Assembly: GCA_934643185.1 (NCBI GenBank)
Contig: CAKUBN010000025.1
Span: forward strand, 1-31,166
DNA from: an uncultured Eubacteriales bacterium
GTDB lineage: Bacteria; Bacillota; Clostridia; Oscillospirales; Acutalibacteraceae
Length of the DNA stretch: 31,166 nucleotides
Reading direction: 5' to 3'
Of the stretch, positions 11,806 to 19,579 are shown one piece after another; positions within the stretch are counted from its first letter, which is position 1, and each line of letters starts with the position of its first letter. A program made the translations under genes and the position numbers. The notes under the pieces were generated by a model. It saw only the letters and a program-made list of their open reading frames with translations, was not told where the DNA came from and did no database searches.

Positions 11806-12471
11806 TTACTGGTTTTTATTCGGCTTGTAGCTGACCGTGCCGCACAGGCGGTCGCCTGCGTCGCCGGCTGCGGTGGGGATGTAGCCGTTCTCGTTCAGCG
11901 GGCCGGGTGCGTAGTTTGCCGCGTAGATCTTGACATCCGGGTGCTTCTCATACAGCAGCTTGATGCCGACCTCGGACGCGAAAATGCACATGAACTTGAT
12001 GTTCTTGCAGCCTGCGTCCTTGAGGAACTGAATGGCTGCGTCTGCGCTGCCGCCCGTTGCAAGGGCCGGGTCTACAACGACGACCGGACCATCTGCAGTA
12101 TCGACCGGGAGCTTAAAGTAATACGTCATCGGCTTTAAGGTCTCCTCGTCGCGGTAAAGGCCGATGTGGCCGACCTTTGCCGTGGGCGAAAGCTCACGCA
12201 GGCCGTCTACCATGCCGAGGCCGGCGCGCAGGATCGGCACGATGGTGAAATCTTCTGCGAGGACCGGGGTGATGATCTTCTGCAGCGGCGCCTGGATCTC
12301 TACATCCTTCGTTTTGAGCTCCTTGAGCGTTTCATAGCCCATGAGCATGGCAAGCTCTTTGACGAGCTCGCTGAATTCCTTGGTGCCGGTGTTGACATCG
12401 CACAGGTGGCTGACCTTGTGCTTGATGAGCGGGTGGTTGAAAACCGTAAGATTGGAAAGATATGCTTCCAT
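11806..12471 (-). CDS. upp: Uracil phosphoribosyltransferase
   Basis: Cytosolic enzyme joining uracil to PRPP to make UMP, the step after uracil import. It has 221 residues, about ten more than most relatives. The PRPP-binding loop DPALATGGSA is at 134-143 (the usual form has M where A136 stands), and the uracil-binding GDAGDRLCGT is near the C-terminus. The start MEAYLSNLTVF is the family norm, with an AAGGAAGG site six bases upstream. It is a single-gene unit with its own promoter and terminator, divergent from pyrR, and lies next to the uracil permease. Confidence 0.97.
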   Translation of the reverse strand: MEAYLSNLTVFNHPLIKHKVSHLCDVNTGTKEFSELVKELAMLMGYETLKELKTKDVEIQAPLQKIITPVLAEDFTIVPILRAGLGMVDGLRELSPTAKVGHIGLYRDEETLKPMTYYFKLPVDTADGPVVVVDPALATGGSADAAIQFLKDAGCKNIKFMCIFASEVGIKLLYEKHPDVKIYAANYAPGPLNENGYIPTAAGDAGDRLCGTVSYKPNKNQ

Positions 12472-12558
12472 GTTTGACCTTCCTTAGTCCGTAAGACGGC
12501 GCACCGCCTTGTTCCGTTTATTTTCTGCCGCAGGGCAGTCTGTTTATTCTCGATGAAT

Positions 12559-12587
12559 ATCATAGCACAGGCTTTGACAAAAATCAA
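12559..12587 (-). promoter_or_regulatory. upp promoter
   Basis: TTGATT (12582-12587), 17 bases, TATGAT (12559-12564) on the minus strand. The leader of about 80 bases has two small GC hairpins (CTGCC/GGCAG and GGCGG/CCGTC-like) but no terminator. It is back to back with the pyrR promoter, the -35 boxes being only 16 bases apart. Confidence 0.75.
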
Positions 12588-12603
12588 CCGAAAGAGACGC
12601 GTC

Positions 12604-12632
12604 TTGACGGAAAAGCGGCGAAATGCTACAAT
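12604..12632 (+). promoter_or_regulatory. pyrR promoter
   Basis: TTGACG (12604-12609), 17 bases, TACAAT (12627-12632), then about 25 bases to the pyrR start. The short leader leaves no room for a PyrR-type attenuator. Confidence 0.8.
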
Positions 12633-12664
12633 GAATCCAAGATTTTTAAAAAGGACTGACATGC

Positions 12665-13237
12665 ATGCCTATGAAGCTGAAAGCCCAGCTGATGGACGAT
12701 GTTGCCGTGAAGCGCGCTTTGACGCGGCTTTCGTATGAGATCATTGAAAAGAGCCGCGACCTCCAGAACGTGGTGCTCATCGGCATTAAAACGCGCGGTG
12801 TGCCGCTTGCGGAGCAGATCGCGGCGAACATTGAAGCGCACGCTGGTGTAAAGGTGCAGACCTGCACACTGGACATTACGTTTTACCGCGACGACCTGAC
12901 CAAACGGCACGATCTGCCGACCGTGAACACGCAGACGATGCCGGTGGACCTCAACGACAAGGAGGTCATTTTGGTGGACGACGTGCTGTTTACGGGCCGC
13001 ACGGTGCGCGCGGCGATCGACGCGGTGTTCCGCTTTGGACGCCCGGCGCGCATTCGGCTGGTCGTTTTGGTGGACCGCGGCCACCGCGAGCTGCCCATTC
13101 GTCCGGACTTTGTGGGCAAAAATATTCCTACTTCCCTGCGCGAGGTCATCGCCGTGCATTTGGACGCGATAGACGGCAAGACGAATGTAGAAATTTACGA
13201 GCAGGACGAAAACGAACCGGAAATTTGCGGGCAATGA
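12665..13237 (+). CDS. pyrR: PyrR bifunctional pyrimidine regulator / uracil phosphoribosyltransferase
   Basis: RNA-binding attenuation regulator of pyrimidine genes that also keeps phosphoribosyltransferase activity; 190 residues. The PRPP-binding motif VILVDDVLFTGRTVRAA is at 101-117, and GIKTRGVPLAEQIA near 40-52 and the ELPIRPDFVGKNIPTS segment near 148-163 are typical. The ATG at 12665 is nine bases after AAGGA; a second ATG two codons on is possible. It heads an operon with the DUF523 gene 41 bases downstream and is divergent from upp. No pyr biosynthetic genes follow, so its regulatory targets lie elsewhere. Confidence 0.95.
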   Translation: MPMKLKAQLMDDVAVKRALTRLSYEIIEKSRDLQNVVLIGIKTRGVPLAEQIAANIEAHAGVKVQTCTLDITFYRDDLTKRHDLPTVNTQTMPVDLNDKEVILVDDVLFTGRTVRAAIDAVFRFGRPARIRLVVLVDRGHRELPIRPDFVGKNIPTSLREVIAVHLDAIDGKTNVEIYEQDENEPEICGQ

Positions 13238-13278
13238 CCCGCTTTTGACTTAAAATCAACGAAAAAGAGGTTATAAAC

Positions 13279-13713
13279 ATGGCTGTAATTTTAGCAAGCA
13301 ACTGCCTTTTGGGCTGCGAATGCCGCTATAAGGGCGACGGCTGCAAGTGCGACGCGCTTTTGAAGCTCGCGGAAAAGCACACGATCATCGGCGTATGTCC
13401 CGAGCAGATGGGCGGCCTGCCCACACCCCGCGACCCGGCAGAGCGCCAGGGCGACAAGGTGGTTTCCAGCGCAGGCAAGGACGTGACGGCGGAATACACC
13501 AAGGGTGCGGAGACGGCGCTGTATCTTGCAAAGCTGAACAACGTGGATTTTGCCGTGATGAAGGCGAAAAGCCCCTCCTGCGGCAAAGGGCTCATTTACG
13601 ACGGCACCTTTACGGGCAATAAAATTCCCGGCAACGGCGTGACCGTAGAGCTTTTGAACGCGAACGGCATTCCGGTGTTTACGGAAGACGAATTGGATCA
13701 ACTGTCACTGTAA
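13279..13713 (+). CDS. DUF523 protein, likely thiouracil desulfidase (TudS-like)
   Basis: Small DUF523 protein, 144 residues, the single-domain form. The signature motifs are all there: SNCLLGCECRYKG (C9, C13, C15), the VCPEQMGGLPTPR block (C40, E42) and KSPSCG (S98, C101). Thiouracil desulfidases of this family hold a [4Fe-4S] cluster by three such cysteines and use a Glu and a Ser to remove sulfur from 2- or 4-thiouracil, releasing uracil; C9, C40 and C101 are the likely ligands. The family membership is seen, the activity is inferred, with support from its place in an operon with pyrR and beside upp and the uracil permease. An AAAGAGG site precedes the ATG by eight bases, and a strong terminator follows. 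Confidence 0.85.
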   Translation: MAVILASNCLLGCECRYKGDGCKCDALLKLAEKHTIIGVCPEQMGGLPTPRDPAERQGDKVVSSAGKDVTAEYTKGAETALYLAKLNNVDFAVMKAKSPSCGKGLIYDGTFTGNKIPGNGVTVELLNANGIPVFTEDELDQLSL

Positions 13714-13740
13714 AGTTGATCTGCTTAACATCATAAAATT

Positions 13741-13772
13741 GGCCTGCTGCGCTTTGCGGCGGGCCTTTTTGT
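13741..13772 (+). terminator. pyrR-DUF523 terminator
   Basis: Ten-bp GC stem (13741-13750 with 13756-13765, two G-U pairs) followed by TTTTTGTTTG on the plus strand, 27 bases past the DUF523 stop. Confidence 0.9.
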
Positions 13773-13781
13773 TTGTGAATA

Positions 13782-13827
13782 AAGAAAAGCTGCATGTAAA
13801 GCTTTATCGCTTCACATGCAGCTTTTT
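13782..13827 (-). terminator. Terminator of the prfA-aminopeptidase operon
   Basis: Long hairpin with perfect outer arms AAAGCTGCATGT/ACATGCAGCTTT and an inner AAGC/GCTT pair, followed on the minus strand by TCTTTATTC. It lies 35 bases after the aminopeptidase stop codon and faces the DUF523 terminator. Confidence 0.85.
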
Positions 13828-13861
13828 AAGTTTTATATGTAACGCTATTCTACTTTACAAC

Positions 13862-15274
13862 TTACTTCTCATCGAAGAATGCCTTGAAGCCCTTATAAGC
13901 CATGTAGACATCGAGCTTGGAGACAACTTCAAACGGAGCGTGCATGGAAAGCACCGGAACGCCGATGTCGAGCACGTCGACATTGAGATTTGCGATGAAC
14001 TTTGCGACCGTGCCGCCGCCGCCCTGATCGACCTTGCCGAGCTCGCCGATCTGCCAGAGCACGCCTGCATCGTCGAACGTACGGCGGATCTTGGCGACGA
14101 ACTCTGCGTTGGCATCGGACGTGCCGCCCTTGCCGCGTGCGCCGGTGTACTTGGCTACGCCCAGACCGCCGTTGATGTAGGTGGAGTTCTGTGCCTCGTA
14201 GGCGGAAGCATAGTGCGGGTCGTATGCCGCGGTGACGTCTGCGGAAATGCAGGTGGACTTGGAGAGCACGTGGCGCGGCTCTTCGCCCTCGGCCTGTGCG
14301 AGGTCGGCGATGAAGTAACGCATGTACTCGGAGTTGAGGCCCGTGTTGCCGTCGCTGCCGGTCTCTTCCTTATCGGTGAGCACGGTGATGACGGTCTGCA
14401 CCGGGTTCTTGCAGTTGAGGATGGCTTCGAGTGCCGGGTATGCGCAGACGCGGTCATCGTGGCCGTAAGCGCCGACGAGGCTGCGGTCAAAGCCGATATC
14501 GACCGCCTTGAACGCCGGGACGAACTCGATCTCTGCGGAGATGAGGTCGGCTTCGACAATGCCGTACTTCTCATTGAGGAGACGCATGACGTTCAGCTTA
14601 TAGGCGTTCTTCGCTTCCTCATCGCGAACCGGGCGGCTGCCGACGAGGATGTTGAGGTCTTCGCCTGTAAAGGCAGAGCCCAGCGGCTTTGCGGCCTGAT
14701 CCTGACCGAGGTGCGGCAGAATGTCCGTGATGGTGAACTGCGGATCGCCTGCTTCTTCACCGATGCAGACATCGATAACGGTGCCGTCGCTCTTCACGAC
14801 AACGCCGTGCATGGCGAGCGGGATCGCCGTCCACTGGTACTTTTTGATGCCGCCGTAGTAGTGCGTCTTGAGGTACGCCATCTCGGTGGACTCATAAAGC
14901 GGGATGGGCTTTAAATCGAGACGCGGGTTATCGATGTGTGCTGCGGCGATGCGAACGCCGTTTTTGCAGCCCTCTTTACCCATGATGGCAAGGCAAATTG
15001 CTTTACCGCGGTTGTTGTAGTAGACCTTGTCGCCTGCCTTGTACTTGTGCTTCGGGTCAAACGGGACGAAGCCGTTCTTCTCTGCGGCCGCAACCGCATA
15101 ATGGACGGATTCGCGCTCGGTTTTTGCGCTGTTCAAAAATGCCTTGTAGCCTTCGCAGAACTTATCTGCTTTTTCGATCTTCTCATCCGTGACCTTGAAA
15201 AAGCCGTTCTTGCGCGGGTTGAGGAGCATTTCGGACAGCTCTTTTGCGGATTTTTCCGCTGCTTTTTTAGCCAT
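13862..15274 (-). CDS. M18-family zinc aminopeptidase
   Basis: Cytosolic metallo-aminopeptidase of family M18 (aspartyl/aminopeptidase I type), 470 residues, which trims N-terminal residues from peptides and normally works as a dodecamer. Metal-site motifs appear in family order: AAHIDNPRLDL, YGHDDRV, TDKEETGSDG, SADVTAAYDP and a C-terminal LSMHAPFEV. The start is the ATG at 15272-15274 (MAKKAAEKSA), seven bases after GGGGGA. It overlaps the end of the transglycosylase gene by eight bases (ATGGCTAA), so translation is likely coupled. Last gene of the operon that begins with the DUF951 gene. Confidence 0.92.
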   Translation of the reverse strand: MAKKAAEKSAKELSEMLLNPRKNGFFKVTDEKIEKADKFCEGYKAFLNSAKTERESVHYAVAAAEKNGFVPFDPKHKYKAGDKVYYNNRGKAICLAIMGKEGCKNGVRIAAAHIDNPRLDLKPIPLYESTEMAYLKTHYYGGIKKYQWTAIPLAMHGVVVKSDGTVIDVCIGEEAGDPQFTITDILPHLGQDQAAKPLGSAFTGEDLNILVGSRPVRDEEAKNAYKLNVMRLLNEKYGIVEADLISAEIEFVPAFKAVDIGFDRSLVGAYGHDDRVCAYPALEAILNCKNPVQTVITVLTDKEETGSDGNTGLNSEYMRYFIADLAQAEGEEPRHVLSKSTCISADVTAAYDPHYASAYEAQNSTYINGGLGVAKYTGARGKGGTSDANAEFVAKIRRTFDDAGVLWQIGELGKVDQGGGGTVAKFIANLNVDVLDIGVPVLSMHAPFEVVSKLDVYMAYKGFKAFFDEK

Positions 15275-15875
15275 TTCCAATTCCCCCATACAATTTTTCG
15301 TAAGTTTCTTTATACTGAAGGACTTTCTGGACGTAGAGCCGCGTTTCTTCAAACGGAATTTCTTTTAAGGTCACTCCGTCTTCGGAATACACGGGGTCCG
15401 AAAGCCACGACGTAACGTTTCCCATGCCTGCGTTGTAGGCGCAGATCGCTGTGGCGAGGTCGTCGTACTCGTTTAAAAGCACGCGCAGCAGCGCACAGCC
15501 GTATTTGATGCTGATCTCCGGGTCAAAAAGCGCGCTGGCCTCGTATTCGCCGCCGATGTGCGTCTGCATCCAGTCGAACGTTTCGGGCATCATCTGCATG
15601 AGGCCGAGCGCGCCGACCGGCGACTCCGCCTCGGGGTCAAAATCGCTTTCCGCCTTGATGACCGCGTAGACGAGGCTTTGCGGCAAATCGTACTCCTTCG
15701 CTTCTTTTTTGACGATGGAGCTGTATTTGCGCGGGTAAAGCATGTGGTCCATGTCCGGGTGCAGCTTCTGCACGGCGAAAACGACGAGCACGGCAACAGC
15801 GATGCCGGCGACGAGGATCCAGGGCCACAAGGGCTTCTTTTTGGATTTTCTTAAATGTCTGCTTCTTTTATTCAA
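15267..15875 (-). CDS. Membrane-anchored lytic transglycosylase (SLT domain)
   Basis: Cell-wall enzyme that cleaves the MurNAc-GlcNAc bond of peptidoglycan, 202 residues. It has a basic N-terminus, one membrane segment at about 16-36, then the Slt fold with catalytic E76 in KAESDF, GALGLMQMMPET just after, and the AYNAGMGNV motif near residue 145. The start must be TTG at 15873-15875: an in-frame stop lies three codons upstream and the next Met would remove the membrane anchor. The TTG overlaps the end of the preceding gene (TTGAATAA), and only a weak GGTG precedes it, so it probably depends on translational coupling. Its stop overlaps the aminopeptidase start in the same 8-base manner. Confidence 0.9.
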   Translation of the reverse strand: MNKRSRHLRKSKKKPLWPWILVAGIAVAVLVVFAVQKLHPDMDHMLYPRKYSSIVKKEAKEYDLPQSLVYAVIKAESDFDPEAESPVGALGLMQMMPETFDWMQTHIGGEYEASALFDPEISIKYGCALLRVLLNEYDDLATAICAYNAGMGNVTSWLSDPVYSEDGVTLKEIPFEETRLYVQKVLQYKETYEKLYGGIGNG

Positions 15876-17496
15876 TCGGGTTCACCGGGTGCGCACAGCC
15901 GAGTGCTGCGAGCATATTATCGATATCGTCCTCTGAAACGGAGACGGTGTTATCGAGCGTGTAATCGGAGCGGTCAATGTAGAAATCGTCGCTCTGCTGG
16001 GCGTGCATGCGGGTCAAGGCTTCCGTTTCAGTCAGCCCGTCGCGGCGGCAGATGCGCGTGCGGCGCACGGCTTCGTCTGCGAGAACGGAAACTACCCGGC
16101 GGCAAAGACGGTCTGCGCCGGCCTCAAACAGCGTCGGGGCATCGAGCACGACGACCTTTGCCTCTTTATATGCGGCGATCTCTTTTTTAAGACGCGCTAA
16201 GATCACGGGATGCGTGATGGCGTTCAGCTTCGCCCTGCCCTCTTCGCTTGCAAACGCGAGGTTTGCGAGCTGACGGCGGTCGAGGGTGCCGTCCTCCTTT
16301 ATAATAGCACGGCCGAACGCATTTTGCAACTCCGTAAGGCATGTTCCTGCATAAAGCGATGGATCGTGCGTGACGGCATCGCAGTCGATGACGGCGCAGC
16401 CGCGCGCCTTGAGCTGCTTGGAAACAGTGGATTTGCCCGCGCCGGTCTGGCCCGTGAGGCCGATGACGAGCTGCTCGTTCGGCGTTATGATGCGGAACGC
16501 ACAGGCGCGGATGAGGCGGTTATAAACCGCAAGCCCTACGCCGCTTTTGCGCGGCATGCGGGCGTAGACGGTTTTTGCGCCGATCTCGTCGAGGTGATGG
16601 AGCGACGTGAAGAGCCCGTGCGCCTGCGAAAGGGAATCTGCGGCGCTGCCGTAGGGTACACATTTATTTTTGAGATACGGCACGTCTTCGTCAAAGCAAA
16701 GTGCAGCCGCCTCGGGGTGCGTATGCAAAAATGCGGCGTAGTCCTCGGCGGAAGCGTCCACCATATAGACATCCGCTTTCGGCGCGTAGTGCTTGTATTT
16801 CATGCCGGGCGAGGCGACTTTGGCGTTTTCCGCGGGCTTTTCCAGCACGGCGCGGTCTACGTCTACCCTGCCGAGCACGCGGCGCAGCTGCTCCACGGAC
16901 ACGCCGCCCGGGCGCAGCACACGCGGTACCTCGGTGACGACCGTGATGACGGTGGATTCCACGCCAACCTCGCAGTCGCCGCCGTTTACGATGCCGTCCA
17001 CGCGGCCCATGAGGTCATCACACACATGTGGGAACGACGTGGGGCTGGGCAGGCCGGAGAGATTTGCGGACGGCGCGGCAAGCGGCACGCCTGCAGCATT
17101 GATGATCGCCCGCGCGGTGGGATTGGACGGCATGCGGACGGCAACGGTGTCGAGCCCGCCAGTCGTCTGCATCGGCACGAGCGGCGATTTTTTCATGATG
17201 ATCGTGAGCGGGCCCGGCCAAAAGGCATCCGCGAGCTTTTTAGCGGCTTCCGGGATCTCCTCAACGAGTGCGGGCAGCTCTTTGATGTCCGCGATGTGCA
17301 CGATGAGCGGGTTATCTGACGGGCGGCCCTTCACTTTGTAAATTTGTGCGGAGACGGTGGGGTCCAGCGCATTGCCGGCGAGGCCATAGACGGTCTCCGT
17401 GGGGATGGCGACAAGGCCGCCGCGGCGTAGGATCTCCCCCGCTTCCTTTATATCCTGTTCGTTTTTTTCATCCAATAATCGCGTATCCATGTTCAT
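15868..17496 (-). CDS. Sua5-type threonylcarbamoyl-AMP synthase fused to dephospho-CoA kinase
   Basis: One 542-residue frame holding two enzymes. Residues 1-340 form a full Sua5 protein: IPTETVYGLAG at 31-41, KGRPSDNPL at 56-64, SANLSG at 143-148, the linker motif SPGMKYKHYAP at 229-239, then the Sua5-specific C-terminal domain. It makes threonylcarbamoyl-AMP for t6A37 in tRNAs reading ANN codons. Residues 344-542 form dephospho-CoA kinase (CoaE), the last step of CoA synthesis, with the P-loop GQTGAGKS at 349-356, IDCDAVTHD at 370-378, and DAPTLFEAGAD. No stop, frameshift, ribosome site or internal start is seen at the junction, so the fusion appears genuine. The ATG overlaps the prfA stop by four bases (ATGA). 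The two reactions share only ATP chemistry, so the reason for the fusion is unknown. Confidence 0.92.
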   Translation of the reverse strand: MNMDTRLLDEKNEQDIKEAGEILRRGGLVAIPTETVYGLAGNALDPTVSAQIYKVKGRPSDNPLIVHIADIKELPALVEEIPEAAKKLADAFWPGPLTIIMKKSPLVPMQTTGGLDTVAVRMPSNPTARAIINAAGVPLAAPSANLSGLPSPTSFPHVCDDLMGRVDGIVNGGDCEVGVESTVITVVTEVPRVLRPGGVSVEQLRRVLGRVDVDRAVLEKPAENAKVASPGMKYKHYAPKADVYMVDASAEDYAAFLHTHPEAAALCFDEDVPYLKNKCVPYGSAADSLSQAHGLFTSLHHLDEIGAKTVYARMPRKSGVGLAVYNRLIRACAFRIITPNEQLVIGLTGQTGAGKSTVSKQLKARGCAVIDCDAVTHDPSLYAGTCLTELQNAFGRAIIKEDGTLDRRQLANLAFASEEGRAKLNAITHPVILARLKKEIAAYKEAKVVVLDAPTLFEAGADRLCRRVVSVLADEAVRRTRICRRDGLTETEALTRMHAQQSDDFYIDRSDYTLDNTVSVSEDDIDNMLAALGCAHPVNPIE

Positions 17497-18572
17497 CCGT
17501 TCTCCATGCTTTCCTTCAGTTTTTCGGCGCGGTCTGCGGCGATGAGCGCATCGATGATCTCATCGAGATCGCCGTTTAAAACGTCGAACAGGCGGTACAG
17601 CGTCAGGCCGATGCGGTGATCCGTCACGCGCAGCTGCGGGTAGTTGTAGGTGCGGATGCGCTCCGAGCGGTCGCCGGTTCCGACTTGGCTTTTGCGGTTT
17701 GCGGCGATCTCGGCGTTCTGCGCCGCCACCTTGGCGTCTAACAGCCGGGCGCGCAGGACGCGCAGGGCTTTATCTTTATTTTTATACTGGCTGCGCTCAT
17801 CCTGACACTCGACAACCGTGCCGGTGGGCAGGTGCGTAACGCGGATGGCGGACGACGTTTTGTTGATGTGCTGGCCGCCCGCGCCGCTGGAGCGGAACGT
17901 GTCGATCTTGAGGTCCTTCGGGTCGATTTCGAGCTCGACCTCATCGGCTTCCGGCAAAACGGCGACTGTAGCGGTGCTCGTATGGATGCGGCCCTGCGTT
18001 TCCGTTTCCGGCACGCGCTGCACACGGTGCACGCCGCTTTCAAATTTCAAGCGGGAATACGCGCCGTCACCGTCGATCGTGAAGCTGACTTCCTTAAAGC
18101 CGCCGAGCTCCGTTTCGTTTAAGCTGACGATCTCCGTTTTCCAGCCGCGCTTTTCGGCGTACATATTATACATGCGGTAGAGGTTATAGGCAAAAAGCGC
18201 CGCCTCTTCGCCTCCTGCGCCGCCGCGGATCTCAACGATAACGCTGCGGTCATCGTTGGGGTCGCGCGGGAGCAGTAAAATTTTGAGCTCCTCCGAGATG
18301 CTTTCGATGTCGCTTTTCGCGGTGCTCATCTCATCGCTCGCCATTTGGCGCAGCTCTTTATCAGCTTCGGGGTCGTTTAAGATGGCTTCGGCATCCTCAA
18401 GCGACGCTTCGGCTTTTTTTAAGGCGCGGTATTTTTCCACGATGGGCTCGATCTCTTTGTGCTCTTTCATGAGGTCGCGGTAGAGGTTGCGGTCCGCCGC
18501 GACGGTGGGATCATAGAGCTTCATATTGAGCTCTTCATATCGGTTTTCAAAAACCGAGAGATTTTCAAACAT
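17493..18572 (-). CDS. prfA: Peptide chain release factor 1
   Basis: Release factor that reads UAA and UAG and triggers peptide release, 359 residues, normal length. The catalytic GGQ is in GAGGQHINKTSSAIR; the stop-codon motif PET (PxT type, in VQRVPETETQGRIHTS) marks RF1 rather than RF2, which has SPF. The start is the ATG at 18570-18572 (MFENLSVFENRYEEL) with GAAAGGAAG six bases upstream; the open frame upstream of this belongs to the DUF951 gene region in another frame. It lies between the DUF951 gene (49 bases) and the Sua5-CoaE gene (4-base overlap). No prmC methylase gene is beside it. Confidence 0.96.
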   Translation of the reverse strand: MFENLSVFENRYEELNMKLYDPTVAADRNLYRDLMKEHKEIEPIVEKYRALKKAEASLEDAEAILNDPEADKELRQMASDEMSTAKSDIESISEELKILLLPRDPNDDRSVIVEIRGGAGGEEAALFAYNLYRMYNMYAEKRGWKTEIVSLNETELGGFKEVSFTIDGDGAYSRLKFESGVHRVQRVPETETQGRIHTSTATVAVLPEADEVELEIDPKDLKIDTFRSSGAGGQHINKTSSAIRVTHLPTGTVVECQDERSQYKNKDKALRVLRARLLDAKVAAQNAEIAANRKSQVGTGDRSERIRTYNYPQLRVTDHRIGLTLYRLFDVLNGDLDEIIDALIAADRAEKLKESMENG

Positions 18573-18621
18573 AGTAAACTTCCTTTCAGACAAATAGTAA
18601 AATGAAACGGTCTGAAAGACG

Positions 18622-18819
18622 CTACTGCTCGCTGCCGGCGCTTTCGCGCACGATTTTGCGAATGTTCTTTTCACACTTGTGGCGGGGCACCATGACTTCT
18701 CTGCCGCAGCCGGTGCAGCGAATTTTAAAATCCGCGCCGATGCGCAGCACTTCAAACACGTTTGTCCCGCAGGGGTGCGGCTTTTTCATTTGTAAACGGT
18801 CGCCTACCCGAACATCCAT
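18622..18819 (-). CDS. DUF951 family small protein
   Basis: Small protein of 65 residues matching DUF951: MDVRVGDRLQMKKPHPCG, a middle FKIRCTGCGREVMV and a basic end. Firmicutes commonly carry it, and its function is not known. Three cysteines (in HPCG and CTGC) with histidines suggest metal binding or a zinc-ribbon-like fold, and the basic pattern resembles nucleic-acid- or ribosome-binding proteins; this is inference. The ATG at 18817-18819 has a full AAAGGAGG site seven bases away, so the longer frame that runs through it is not used. It is the first gene of the operon, under a strong promoter. Confidence 0.9.
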   Translation of the reverse strand: MDVRVGDRLQMKKPHPCGTNVFEVLRIGADFKIRCTGCGREVMVPRHKCEKNIRKIVRESAGSEQ

Positions 18820-18870
18820 GGTACAGCCTCCTTTATCGTGTATTGGAAGCAAATGCTCCCTTGAAAATTC

Positions 18871-18899
18871 AGTATAACACAATGCTGTATTGATGTCAA
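18871..18899 (-). promoter_or_regulatory. Promoter of the DUF951-prfA-sua5/coaE-SLT-M18 operon
   Basis: TTGACA (18894-18899), 17 bases, TATACT (18871-18876) on the minus strand, with the bioY terminator ending a few bases upstream. Leader of about 45 bases with a small GGAGC/GCTTCC hairpin. Confidence 0.85.
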
Positions 18900-18944
18900 A
18901 GCAAAAGACCGCCTGCGCGGGTTTTCCCATGCAGACGGCCTTTT
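18899..18944 (-). terminator. bioY terminator
   Basis: Twelve-bp stem AAGGCCGTCTGC/GCAGGCGGTCTT with two G-U pairs, then TTTTGCTTTG on the minus strand, 40 bases past the bioY stop. Confidence 0.9.
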
Positions 18945-18983
18945 CGGTTTCTATTTTATTCCAAACGCTTTGTGAAAACGCTT

Positions 18984-19535
18984 TTACGCTGCGATGTGGA
19001 TGCCGCTTTTCTTCAGCGCGAAGCTGAGAGCAGTCGCTACGCCGTAAGCTGCCGCAACAGAGACGACATCCTTGACGAGGTACGGCACAGAAGCCACAAG
19101 GAACGCTGCCCACGGGCCGTTGCCGGAAATGACGCCGAACTGAATGACACCGAACAGATGGCAAGCCGCAAGGCCTGCAACGCCGAGCACGATGGCGAGC
19201 ACACGGTGCGGCATTTTTGTGCCGAGACCGCACAGCGCAGCCATGGGCAGGAAGCCGTAGATGTAGCCGCCCGCAAGACCGACGAGCGAGCCGAAGCCGC
19301 CGGAGAAGTTTGCAAACACCGGCAAACCGACAGCGCCGAGCACGATATAGACGAGCACGGCGAGCGTGCCGCGCTTACAGCCGAGTGCGTAGCCGCACAG
19401 GGCGACGGCGAAGGTCTGTAAGGTGACCGGGATGCCGCTCGGCAGCGGGAACGAGATCTGCGACAAAACGGCGAGCACAGCGGCGAACACGCCGACCATG
19501 ACGATATTGGTGATTTTTTCTCTGTTGCTGTTCAT
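18984..19535 (-). CDS. bioY: Biotin transporter substrate-binding subunit BioY
   Basis: S component of an ECF-type biotin importer, 183 residues with about six membrane helices. Family marks are the LSQISFPLPSGIPVTLQTFAV segment near 24-44, LPVFANFSGGFGSLVG near 71-86 and GGYIYGF. It binds biotin and needs the shared ECF module (two ATPases and EcfT), which is not in this window. It lies 44 bases downstream of birA with no terminator between, so the biotin sensor and importer are made together. It begins ATG AAC at 19533-19535. Confidence 0.95.
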   Translation of the reverse strand: MNSNREKITNIVMVGVFAAVLAVLSQISFPLPSGIPVTLQTFAVALCGYALGCKRGTLAVLVYIVLGAVGLPVFANFSGGFGSLVGLAGGYIYGFLPMAALCGLGTKMPHRVLAIVLGVAGLAACHLFGVIQFGVISGNGPWAAFLVASVPYLVKDVVSVAAAYGVATALSFALKKSGIHIAA

Positions 19536-19579
19536 GTTATTTACCCCTATTCATTTCGGAATACGGCACACTAAGCAGT

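Noticed and set aside
18984..19421. Open frames opposite bioY and birA
   Set aside because: They have no start signals and overlap well-recognised genes throughout.
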